NCBI GenBank assembly: GCA_944322965.1
Contig: CALUQR010000001.1
Span: 124,001-188,000 of the forward strand
Length of the DNA stretch: 64,000 bases
Direction of reading: 5' to 3'
From: Vulcanimicrobiota bacterium
GTDB lineage: Bacteria > Vulcanimicrobiota > Xenobia > Xenobiales > Xenobiaceae
The notes beneath the pieces were generated by a model. That model saw only the letters and a program-made list of their open reading frames with translations. It searched no databases and had not been told where the DNA came from. Position numbers and translations under genes: made by a program. Shown here piece after piece: positions 42,043 through 49,585 of this stretch; the first letter of the stretch is position 1, and every line of letters starts with the position of its first letter.

Positions 42043-43914
42043 ATGACACTGGTAGAAGAGCAGAAAGCGGTAGAACATTTCGATTTAGGGGCTGGATATC
42101 CCATCAGTAAAGAATTTCAGGAATGGGCGCAAAGTACTCCCCTCAAGACCCTGCCGGAGATGATTAGAAGTACCGTCGACCAGTATGGCGAGTGTAATTA
42201 TCTCGGCCACCGCGTCGGCGATGAATTTAAATTTAGGACTTACAATGAGGTCTATCAAGATATAGTCTTCTTCGCCTCCGCCCTTTTGGGGATCGGCTGT
42301 CAGGTGGGGGATCGGGTGGCCAACTTCTCGCCTAACTGTTTAGAGTGGCCGGTCGTCGATTTTGGCTCTACCCATGTGGGCTGCGTCCACGTTCCCATGT
42401 ACGCCACCTTGAGCCCCAGCGAATTGGCCTATATCGTGCGCGATTGCGAAGCCAAAGTACTCTTTGTCTATACGGAAGAGCAGCTGCAAAAGGTGCTCTC
42501 GGTAGAGAACGAACTGCCGGCGCTTAAACATATTATTACGTCGGTAGCTACGGCCAATAAGGCGAGCTCCAAGCAATTGTGGAGTTGGAGTGAATTCCTC
42601 CAATACGGGCGCGTCCATCTCAGCCGCCATCAAGGGCGCATCGAAGAGATCGTAGACTCCTTATTGCCGTCCGATGTAGCCTCTATTATCTATACTTCGG
42701 GAACGAGCGGAGACCCCAAGGGGGTAATGCTCATGCATGGCAATTTCTGTAGTCAGGTTATCTCCTTAAAAGATGAAGTGCAGATGACTCATACCGATCT
42801 CCACCTCTCTTTCTTGCCCGTAGCCCACGTCTTTGAGCGGATCTTCCTCTACTTAGTGAGTTACGTGGGGGCTTCCGTCGGCTTTGCTCAGGGCTTAATT
42901 ACCGTCTTACAGGATATGCAGGTCCTGCGCCCCACCACCTTTACTAGCGTGCCCGCCCTCTACGCTAAGATCTACGAGCGTTCTACCTCCCATATGACCG
43001 GCCTCAAACGTAAACCTTTTAACTGGGCCATGAAGGTGGGGCGCTCTTATAATGCCAACAAGCGTTTGGGCAAAGTCGATCGGGCGGGCAAGATCTTACA
43101 CGCCATTACGCGCAAGATGCTCTTTAGCGATCTCTATAAGCGCTCGGGGGGACGCATCCGTTTCTTCATCTCCGGTGGAGCGCCGCTGCCCGCCGACGTC
43201 TGCCAGTTCTTCTTAGATATCGGTTTCGTCTTGCGCGAAGGTTACGGCCTCACCGAGACCGCTCCCGTCTTGAGCCTCAATCCCGGCCAAGCGATGCGTC
43301 CCGGCTCGGTGGGCAAGATTATTCGCGGGGTGGAAGTGACTATCGCCCCCGACGGGGAGATCTTAGCCCGCGGCCCCAATATTATGCGAGGTTACTTCAA
43401 ACAGCCGGAGATGACGCGGGAAGCGATCGACGCTGAAGGTTGGTTCCATACCGGCGATGTGGGTTATATGGATGAGGGTTACTTAATTATTACCGATCGC
43501 AAGAAGAATCTGCTCATCCTCTCTAATGGCAAGAATGTCGCCCCCACGCAGATAGAGAATGCTATCTGTCAGAGCGATTGGATCTCTAAGGCCGTCTTAG
43601 TGGGCAATAATCGCATCTGTGTAGGCGCTATTATTGTGCCCAATTTCGAAAAATTGGAGGCCTGGGCTGAGAAGCAGAAGTTGGGCTGCGCCAATATGGC
43701 CGAACTCGTCCAGCATCCCGCCGTCCAAGAGCTCATCTGTGACGAGATCAATAAGGGTTGCGCTCCCTTCTCTCCTTATGAGAAGGTCAAACGCTTCTGT
43801 ATCTCGCCGCGCGACTTCTCCTTTGCTATGGGCGAGCTGACCCCCACCCAAAAAGTGAAGCGGCGGGAAGTTGAGAAAAACTTCGCCGCCGAGATCGAAA
43901 AGATGTACGCTTAA
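42043..43914 (+). CDS. Long-chain acyl-CoA synthetase (AMP-forming)
   Basis: 623 residues. ANL-superfamily enzyme that activates fatty acids through an acyl-adenylate. The ATP P-loop motif SIIYTSGTSGDPKGVMLMHGN starts near residue 215, EGYGLTETAP near 405, and GWFHTGDVGYMDEGYLIITDRKK near 465 holds the hinge Asp. The C-terminal Lys lies in the LTPTQKVKRREV segment near 606. Length and FLPVAHVFERIF fit the FadD15/Faa-like group. It starts 87 bases after the membrane cluster and may or may not be co-transcribed. Confidence 0.94.
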   Translation: MTLVEEQKAVEHFDLGAGYPISKEFQEWAQSTPLKTLPEMIRSTVDQYGECNYLGHRVGDEFKFRTYNEVYQDIVFFASALLGIGCQVGDRVANFSPNCLEWPVVDFGSTHVGCVHVPMYATLSPSELAYIVRDCEAKVLFVYTEEQLQKVLSVENELPALKHIITSVATANKASSKQLWSWSEFLQYGRVHLSRHQGRIEEIVDSLLPSDVASIIYTSGTSGDPKGVMLMHGNFCSQVISLKDEVQMTHTDLHLSFLPVAHVFERIFLYLVSYVGASVGFAQGLITVLQDMQVLRPTTFTSVPALYAKIYERSTSHMTGLKRKPFNWAMKVGRSYNANKRLGKVDRAGKILHAITRKMLFSDLYKRSGGRIRFFISGGAPLPADVCQFFLDIGFVLREGYGLTETAPVLSLNPGQAMRPGSVGKIIRGVEVTIAPDGEILARGPNIMRGYFKQPEMTREAIDAEGWFHTGDVGYMDEGYLIITDRKKNLLILSNGKNVAPTQIENAICQSDWISKAVLVGNNRICVGAIIVPNFEKLEAWAEKQKLGCANMAELVQHPAVQELICDEINKGCAPFSPYEKVKRFCISPRDFSFAMGELTPTQKVKRREVEKNFAAEIEKMYA

Positions 43915-43932
43915 AGGGAAGAGCGCGCCCGC

Positions 43933-44991
43933 TTAAGCGGTGCGATAGTGGGCGCGCAACCAGTTCATAATGGCTAAGAGGGCGTAGACCCCGGGCGTAA
44001 AACCGCGGCGGGCGCAAGCGTAGAAGAAGCGCCAGTGGAGGGGCATGGGGGAGAGGTCTAAATGGCGCAAGGCGCGTTTATAGAGGGGATGGTAGAGGAA
44101 GCGCTGGAGCTCGCGGTAGCGTTGGAGGATATTTTGGGGGCTAGCCATGATATTTAGGCCCAATCCTATTAAGCATAGGGCCCGCCTATTGGAGAGAGCT
44201 TCTCGGAAAGAGTTATCTAAACTGTGGGTCTCAATAAAGCGCTCCATAAGCTGGTGGAGGTTGTACCAGCGCTGGAAGAGGTTGGGGATGAAGCTAGAGG
44301 AGAGGGATGAACCTTGATGTCGCCAGTGATAACCCCCTTGGGGAAGGTAGAGAGCTTGGCGGGCGTAGTAAGTATAAGAGAAGTTGAAGAGGGTATCTTC
44401 AGAATAGATCTGGCGGAAGTCGGCAAAATGCAAGTTATGCTCTTTGATAATGGAGGTGCGATATAGCTTACCCCAGACGCTCACTAAACTGTCTATCCAT
44501 TGCGGTTTGTCTAGTTCCCTTCCCAAAGGGCCACAGAAGCGGCGCATAAAGTGGCGCACGGCTGGGCCTGCGTAGAGGACGGGCTCTGGACCCAGGACTT
44601 GGCGCAAGAGGGAAGCGTTGGGAAACTCGCGCCTATAGGCCCAGATAATGAGATCTAAGGGGGCGTGTTGGCGAGCGGCGGCTAAGCTTTGAGCTAGGAT
44701 ATCCGGCTCTAACCAGTCGTCGCTATCGACAAAAGTGGTGAACTCGCCGCGAGCTCGCTCGATCCCTAAATTCCTGGCCGCTGAGGGGCCGCTGTTAGCT
44801 TGCGTCAGGACCTCTAGACGGGGCTCGCGCTGGGCGTATTCTTTTAAAAGAGCCAGACTATTATCTTGGGAGCCATCGTCAATAGCTATTACTTGGAGGG
44901 GCGCCGTTTGGGTAAAGATACTGTCGAGACAGCGTTCTAAGGTAGAAGCCCTATTGTAAACGGGTATAATAATTGAGATCAGTCCGTCCAT
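43933..44991 (-). CDS. Family 2 glycosyltransferase
   Basis: 352 residues from ATG 44991. An ATG at 45054 would add 21 residues; I prefer 44991 because the neighbouring decayed paralogue also begins just before the LISVI-PVYN motif, although the SD here (GGGGAG) is only three bases away. GT-A fold: ISIIIPVYNRASTLERCLDSI, AIDDGSQDNS near 37, the metal-binding FVDSDDWLEPDI near 86. The C-terminal 150 residues contain YLPQGGYHWRHQGSSLS and many Arg/His and aromatic residues. Acceptor unknown; a cell-surface polysaccharide role is usual. Confidence 0.9.
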   Translation of the reverse strand: MDGLISIIIPVYNRASTLERCLDSIFTQTAPLQVIAIDDGSQDNSLALLKEYAQREPRLEVLTQANSGPSAARNLGIERARGEFTTFVDSDDWLEPDILAQSLAAARQHAPLDLIIWAYRREFPNASLLRQVLGPEPVLYAGPAVRHFMRRFCGPLGRELDKPQWIDSLVSVWGKLYRTSIIKEHNLHFADFRQIYSEDTLFNFSYTYYARQALYLPQGGYHWRHQGSSLSSSFIPNLFQRWYNLHQLMERFIETHSLDNSFREALSNRRALCLIGLGLNIMASPQNILQRYRELQRFLYHPLYKRALRHLDLSPMPLHWRFFYACARRGFTPGVYALLAIMNWLRAHYRTA

Positions 44992-45046
44992 GGTCTCCCC
45001 TTTTTCGTGAGGGTGAATAGTTGCCCTGTTAAGAGGATGAGAAGCG

Positions 45047-45508
45047 TTACTCATGGCGCTTAAGTTGTTGGTATAGGTAGAGGAAGGCTAGACAGAGAGG
45101 GGTTAAACGGTAGCGGGCGCAAGTATAAAAGAGACGGCGTCGAGGGGCCAATTGGGAGAGTGCAAATTCTTTTAAAGCCGCTCTATAGGGCGGATCATGG
45201 AGTATGGCGTGGAAGGCGGCTAGCTTTTGGGGCCAGGAGAGGGGGGTGCGCAATAAGTTTAGACCTAAGGCGGCTAGACTGAGGTTCCGACGATTTTGGA
45301 GCGCTTTACTGTGGAGGGGAGAGAGGTGGCGGGCTTGTAAAAAATCTTCCATTAAGGTGTGGAGTTGGCGTCAGCGGCTAAAAAAGTGGGGTCTAAAGGC
45401 GCTGGAGAGGGAGTGAGGGTTAGTCTTGCGATAGTGGTAGTAGGGTTGGGGGAGATAGGGAGCGGCATTATAGACGGGTAGGATAACTGAGATTAGGGGT
45501 TGAGCCAT
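45047..45508 (-). pseudogene. Decayed paralogue of the family 2 glycosyltransferase
   Basis: From ATG 45508 the frame reads MAQPLISVILPVYNAA and then jumps to PYLPQPYYHYRKTNPHSLS, which corresponds to the C-terminal third of the intact neighbour (YLPQGGYHWRHQGSSLS). About 200 residues, including the DxD motif, are missing. A TGA then replaces the Trp of the neighbour's FQRWYNLHQLMERF (here FFSR-stop-RQLHTLMEDF). The remaining 101 codons run open to TAA at 45047 and align along their length with the C-terminus of 43933-44991. A large in-frame deletion and one nonsense change make it a pseudogene; the tail could still be translated from the internal ATG. Confidence 0.85.
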
Positions 45509-45563
45509 AGCCCTATTTTCCTAAGTCCACTCTCCTACTCCTGTAGATTATGGCCTGAGAGTA

Positions 45564-45679
45564 GTCTAAAAGCTCTAGAGAAGGTCTTCCTTATATGTTT
45601 GCCCCACTTTTGGGGTATGGTGGATAAATGTGGAAAAATATGGGTATATGTGAATAAATATGGGGGTCTAAAAGCTCTA
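45564..45679 (+). repeat. 14-bp exact direct repeat
   Basis: GTCTAAAAGCTCTA at 45564-45577 and again at 45666-45679, 102 bases apart, flanking three of the DnaA-box-like 9-mers. Confidence 0.8.
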
Positions 45680-45759
45680 AATGGCGGGTTTTCACCTTTA
45701 AGCTGGGAAAATTGGGGAAAAAGTTGGAGAAATGTGGAAAACTCTCCAAGGAAAGATAT

Positions 45760-45810
45760 AAAAAAGCCCCCCCTGGTTAGGGCCTAGGGCGCCGAGAGCC
45801 AGAGGGGGGC
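45760..45810 (-). terminator. Rho-independent terminator of the Fur-family gene
   Basis: Read on the minus strand, GCCCCCCTCTGG pairs with CCAGGGGGGGC across a 22-base loop that itself contains GGCGCC, followed by a run of six T. It begins 16 bases after the stop of the gene at 45826. Confidence 0.82.
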
Positions 45811-45825
45811 GGCCGTTTTAGGGGC

Positions 45826-46215
45826 TCAATTAGAGGCGCAAGCTGCGCATAAACCGTAGAGGACTACGATATGCTCTTCCACGCTAAAGCCGGGGGGCAG
45901 AGAGTAATCGTGGGCCTGGATGCAGCAGTCGACTTCGTAGACCTTGCCACAATTGCGACAGCGGAAGTGATCGTGATGGTGCTTGCCGGAGAGCTCATAG
46001 CGCAGGCCCTCGCCCGGCAGTTCTACCATCTGGAAGGTCCCCTCTTGGGTCAGGTACTTGACGCTGCGGTAGACGGTAGCAATACCTAAGCGGGGCAAGT
46101 AGACCTGGGCCGCCGCCAAGATCTCCTGGGGGGAGAGGGGGCGGTCGGCTTGAGAGACGACCTGACAGATAATCTTGCGCTGTTGGGTGTCGCGGCGAAC
46201 GGTCTCTTTAGTCAT
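45826..46215 (-). CDS. Fur-family metal-dependent transcriptional regulator
   Basis: 129 residues. N-terminal winged helix with the recognition segment LGIATVYRSVKYLTQEG near residue 43; regulatory HHHDHFRCRNCGKVYEVDC segment near 78 with the metal-site His/Asp cluster; structural zinc pairs CRNC and CAAC (the last near the C-terminus). This layout fits Fur, PerR or Zur, and I cannot assign which metal it senses. Single gene with its own terminator; SD-like GAGTTTAGAG lies upstream. Confidence 0.93.
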   Translation of the reverse strand: MTKETVRRDTQQRKIICQVVSQADRPLSPQEILAAAQVYLPRLGIATVYRSVKYLTQEGTFQMVELPGEGLRYELSGKHHHDHFRCRNCGKVYEVDCCIQAHDYSLPPGFSVEEHIVVLYGLCAACASN

Positions 46216-46265
46216 AGGCGGGCTCTAAACTCCTAATTTGGAGATCGCCTCTCTCTAGGAAAGGC

Positions 46266-48293
46266 TTAGTAGGGGTGGTCGAAAGTGAACTTTTGGTCGT
46301 CGGCGGTGAAGCGCTTATTCCAAGTCTCGGAGCGCTCGCGCACGCGCCGACCTCTAGTGCGCCAAGTGACGGTAATATTGTAATATTCGCCCAGTTGAGC
46401 GTCGTCGCAGCGCAACTCTTTATAGACGTCGCCCGCATCCGTCCACCAACTATTAGACCAGCGCTTACCTTCGCCACCCGATTGCTCGACTTCGATCTTA
46501 TAGACAAAGAGGCGGCGCTCGCGGGGACCGACGCGCATCGAATTAGCCCGGACGGTGAAGTCGCCCCGCTTCTTCTCTTCGCTGCGGCGCACGGAACTGC
46601 GTCCTGTTCTGCTAGGCAAGACGACGCGAACGCTCTTGGCCTCGCCGCTAGCTAAGAAGACGCGCCCCGAGCCGGTATTGTAACCGCTCTTGGAGACGGC
46701 CAGACGCAATAAGCGCCGGGTGGGGACGTTGGCGATCGAGAAATCCCCTTGGGAATCGGTATAAGTCGTTTGGCCATTACTTAAGAGGACTCGGGCCCTA
46801 CTCAAGGGGTTATCGTCTTCGTCGGTCACTTTGCCATAGACTCGGCCGCGCCCCCCACCGGCTCCGGGCAGGGTAGGCCAACCTTGATTGATAGCGCCCC
46901 CAGCCTCCGAAGCTTGGCGACTGGCTTGGAGCTGTTCGCTCACCTCTTGGAAGCGCTGGGAATAGGTAGATTGGGCTTTAGCCGTAGGGGCGGCCGGAGG
47001 CGTAGCGCTCTTTTTAAGCGTGGGAGCCGGAGAGCGGCGAGTGGCTGTCGGGGCCTCGAGGGTTCCCGGGGTATCGGGCATAGCTAAGCCGCTATCGACA
47101 TTGCCCAGGTCGACTTGGATATCTTTAATGCGCTCGTCGATAGGGCTGAGAGTCTTAGCGGCCGGAGCGGCGGGGGCCTTCTTAGCTACCGGAGCCTTAG
47201 GGGCGGCGGAGCTAGATTTAGGCAGACTGAGGCTCTGAGCTATACTCTTAGGAGCGGCAGGCGGGGAAGCTACAGGGGCTAGAGCTTGGACGGAGGTAGG
47301 ATTAGTCCGGCCGGCTGGGGTCTGGAGGGCCAACATTTGGGGCTGGCTGGGATAGCCGTCGACAAAGACGCGCACCGCTCCAGAGGCGACCCCCTGCCGG
47401 GGCAGGCGCACCTTAATAAAATTATCGTGCCACTCCACTATATGGGAGCGATCTAAGGGGAGGCCGGCTAAAGAGAGGGAGCCTTGGCGCCCATTGCCCA
47501 GATGGCGGCCCTTAATAATGAAGGTTTCCCCGGCTTGGACTTGGGCGGGAGAGAGCTCGCTAATCTGGGGGGCCTTACCTTGGGGAGGGGCCCAGTTCCA
47601 GTTGAGGGTTAGGGGTTCGTAACAGTAAAAAGTAAAGATCTGGCCCATTTCGAGGTGGGAGCTGACTTGGCGTCCCGTCGTCTGCCATTTCCCCTGGGCG
47701 AAGGTATAAGCTAAGGGCGAGAACCAACTGCCCTGGGGCAAGGCTTGGGGAGATTTGAGATCTTGGGGATCTAAAGTCTCTCCCTTTTGGTTGGTGAAGG
47801 TCACTTTCCCGGTAGCCATAGAGGGGGGGGCGGGGAAGCCGATCACATTCCAACCGGGGTTGAGTTGGGTCACTAAGCCCACGCCAGCCTTATGATTGCC
47901 CACAAAGTAGAGGCGGGTAGGCTGGGGAGTATAGGCCAAGTAGGCTAGGCCCGCTTCTAGAGATTGCGGATTATTGACGGGATCGATAGCTACGTAGCGT
48001 CCGTCGACCAGTTTATAGAGCTGGTGCTCTAAACCCCAGAAACCGGTAACCTGGCGCACGGGAAAAGAGATCAGCTGCCAACCGGCGCTAGTCTCAATAA
48101 CCTGACAATTGGGAGGGGGAGGGGTATTGAAACGGTGCTCGATGGGGGGCGGAGGGGATGAGGGTAGGGCGGGCAGCTTGTAAGGCAGGGCCTGAGCGCC
48201 TACTCTACTGGGCAGCAACAGGACGACGAGCAACCAGCACAGCTGGAACAAGGCACCCCAACGGGCTGGAGCGCAAGACATCAAATTTTTCAC
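46266..48293 (-). CDS. Secreted IPT/TIG and carboxypeptidase-regulatory-domain protein
   Basis: 675 residues with a signal peptide at about 1-33 (WGALFQLCWLLVVLLLPSRVGAQA). A Pro-rich stretch and a two-part beta region (about 60-240, containing GWQLISFPVRQVTGFWG and GWNVIGFPAPP) come first. An IPT/TIG-like Ig domain lies near 243-325 (ISELSPAQVQAGETFIIKG). A Pro/Ala/Ser linker follows (about 330-480). A carboxypeptidase-regulatory-like domain is near 490-565 (VYGKVTDEDDNPLSRARVLL, GDFSIANVPTRRLLRLAV). The last 100 residues are basic and end in KFTFDHPY. Likely an extracytoplasmic surface or envelope protein; no enzyme motif. Confidence 0.85.
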   Translation of the reverse strand: MKNLMSCAPARWGALFQLCWLLVVLLLPSRVGAQALPYKLPALPSSPPPPIEHRFNTPPPPNCQVIETSAGWQLISFPVRQVTGFWGLEHQLYKLVDGRYVAIDPVNNPQSLEAGLAYLAYTPQPTRLYFVGNHKAGVGLVTQLNPGWNVIGFPAPPSMATGKVTFTNQKGETLDPQDLKSPQALPQGSWFSPLAYTFAQGKWQTTGRQVSSHLEMGQIFTFYCYEPLTLNWNWAPPQGKAPQISELSPAQVQAGETFIIKGRHLGNGRQGSLSLAGLPLDRSHIVEWHDNFIKVRLPRQGVASGAVRVFVDGYPSQPQMLALQTPAGRTNPTSVQALAPVASPPAAPKSIAQSLSLPKSSSAAPKAPVAKKAPAAPAAKTLSPIDERIKDIQVDLGNVDSGLAMPDTPGTLEAPTATRRSPAPTLKKSATPPAAPTAKAQSTYSQRFQEVSEQLQASRQASEAGGAINQGWPTLPGAGGGRGRVYGKVTDEDDNPLSRARVLLSNGQTTYTDSQGDFSIANVPTRRLLRLAVSKSGYNTGSGRVFLASGEAKSVRVVLPSRTGRSSVRRSEEKKRGDFTVRANSMRVGPRERRLFVYKIEVEQSGGEGKRWSNSWWTDAGDVYKELRCDDAQLGEYYNITVTWRTRGRRVRERSETWNKRFTADDQKFTFDHPY

Positions 48294-48387
48294 GGACTCT
48301 TTTCTCCCCGGCGAGAGCCATCGGACCCATAGCTACCAAGGCTTTAGGGCGAGGGATGGCGTTATCCCTTAAATTCTACCAAGAACT

Positions 48388-49467
48388 CTAACTTTCTTGA
48401 AGGGGCGCAGGGTTAAAAAGATCGAGATCCTGATCGTCAATCGTCAAGCCGAAGAGGCGCGTCTCCTCTTCGGCCAGGGCCTTAGCGGCCAGCTCCTTCG
48501 CTCTAGCTTGGGCTTGGAGATCGTCCTCTTCCTCATTTTTAGAGAGAGCGGCGCTCTCTTGGGGAAGTCCGGGAGCGTGGATGGTGGCCGGAGTCTGGAG
48601 GCCGCTCTTTTGGGCCTCTTGGGCCGCTCTGGCGCGCGCTTCCTCTTCCGCTTTGAGGCGGGCTTCATATTCAGATTTAATGATGAGATGGAGGCGTCCG
48701 ATAGCTTGCTCCATAAATTGATTGATCTTATCGATTAAAGCTTGGCTGATATTGGCGTCGTAGACGGAGCCGCGGATGAGGATCGCCTTGCGTTCGGCGC
48801 TGCCAGTAAAGGATTTGAGCTCTAAAAAACCGGTAATCTCTTTCCAGGTGACGATCAACTCGTGGCTGGTAATAGCCATCACTTGGCCGGTGAGGGGCAT
48901 ACCGTTGGCCAGGCGCAACTTAACCTCGCTACCTACTTCGCCTATAGCTCCGCTCTTAGTGAGCCAAGTCTGTAGCCCCTCCGCTTGGCGGTAGTAGTAC
49001 ATGAGGCGATCGTCGTCGTAAGGCGCGGTAATAATAGTAAAGAAGGTGCGCCTATTCTTACCCCAAAAATTCTCGAGGTAAGTTTTGAGCATCGCCAAAG
49101 ACATCTCCCAGCCCGACTTGGCGTCCCCCGCCCCCTCTTGGCCTTCCGCTCCGGGTCCCGTCTCTACGATCTCTACCCGACAGCCCGTCCCGTAGGGGCG
49201 CAGGGTGATATTGAGGGTCTGCATCCCTAGGCCCGGGATGAGGGATTTCATAATTACCTTCTTGTGGGGGATAATAGTGGGGAGCGTATAATCCATGCTG
49301 AAATTGAACTTCTCCCAAGTCATGGTCAAAGTTCCCCCGTAACCGGGCCAACCTACCACCTTGTCGCAGAACCAGCGGGCCAGATGATCGGGCTCCGTCC
49401 AAGCGTCGAAGACCCGCTCTGGGGAGGCGGTAGTAATGATATGACGTCTAATTTCAGGAACGCGCAT
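48388..49467 (-). CDS. Tandem SRPBCC (AHSA1-like) protein with charged coiled tail
   Basis: 359 residues. The first SRPBCC/AHSA1-type domain spans about 3-140 (HIITTASPERVFDAWTEPDH, LARWFCDKVVG). A second related domain spans about 145-250 (TIITAPYDDDRLMYYYRQAEGLQTW, TGSAERKAILIRG). The last 100 residues are Ala/Glu/Arg-rich, predicted helical coiled coil (EEARARAAQEAQK) and then acidic. SRPBCC domains bind hydrophobic ligands or, for AHSA1, help Hsp90. No signal peptide. Role unknown. Confidence 0.82.
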   Translation of the reverse strand: MRVPEIRRHIITTASPERVFDAWTEPDHLARWFCDKVVGWPGYGGTLTMTWEKFNFSMDYTLPTIIPHKKVIMKSLIPGLGMQTLNITLRPYGTGCRVEIVETGPGAEGQEGAGDAKSGWEMSLAMLKTYLENFWGKNRRTFFTIITAPYDDDRLMYYYRQAEGLQTWLTKSGAIGEVGSEVKLRLANGMPLTGQVMAITSHELIVTWKEITGFLELKSFTGSAERKAILIRGSVYDANISQALIDKINQFMEQAIGRLHLIIKSEYEARLKAEEEARARAAQEAQKSGLQTPATIHAPGLPQESAALSKNEEEDDLQAQARAKELAAKALAEEETRLFGLTIDDQDLDLFNPAPLQES

Positions 49468-49585
49468 GAGATTCGCCCGCCATTTCGCGTAGCGTCACTT
49501 TATTCCTATTTTGCCTCTCTCCAGCTAGGAACTTTGGCTAGATGTGGAAAGGGGGAAGACTTTTATCAGAAAGGTGGACTCCCCC

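Larger units (their letters stand above)
45509..45825. other. AT-rich intergenic region with DnaA-box-like 9-mers and direct repeats
   Basis: No gene is visible. Four 9-mers within 45619-45741 differ from the DnaA box TGTGGATAA at one position: GGTGGATAA (45619), TGTGGAAAA (45629), TGTGAATAA (45649) and TGTGGAAAA (45733), all on the plus strand. The word GTCTAAAAGCTCTA occurs twice (45564-45577 and 45666-45679). The Fur-gene terminator occupies the right end. Confidence 0.5.

Noticed and set aside
45384-45386. TGA read as Trp in the glycosyltransferase remnant
   Set aside because: TGA ends other clear genes in the window and the remnant has a large deletion, so a nonsense change is simpler than recoding.
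45500-45787. Plus-strand open frame of 95 codons in the AT-rich spacer
   Set aside because: It overlaps the pseudogene start and the Fur terminator, has no SD, and its residues (Trp, Lys, Gly repeats) look like translated repeats.
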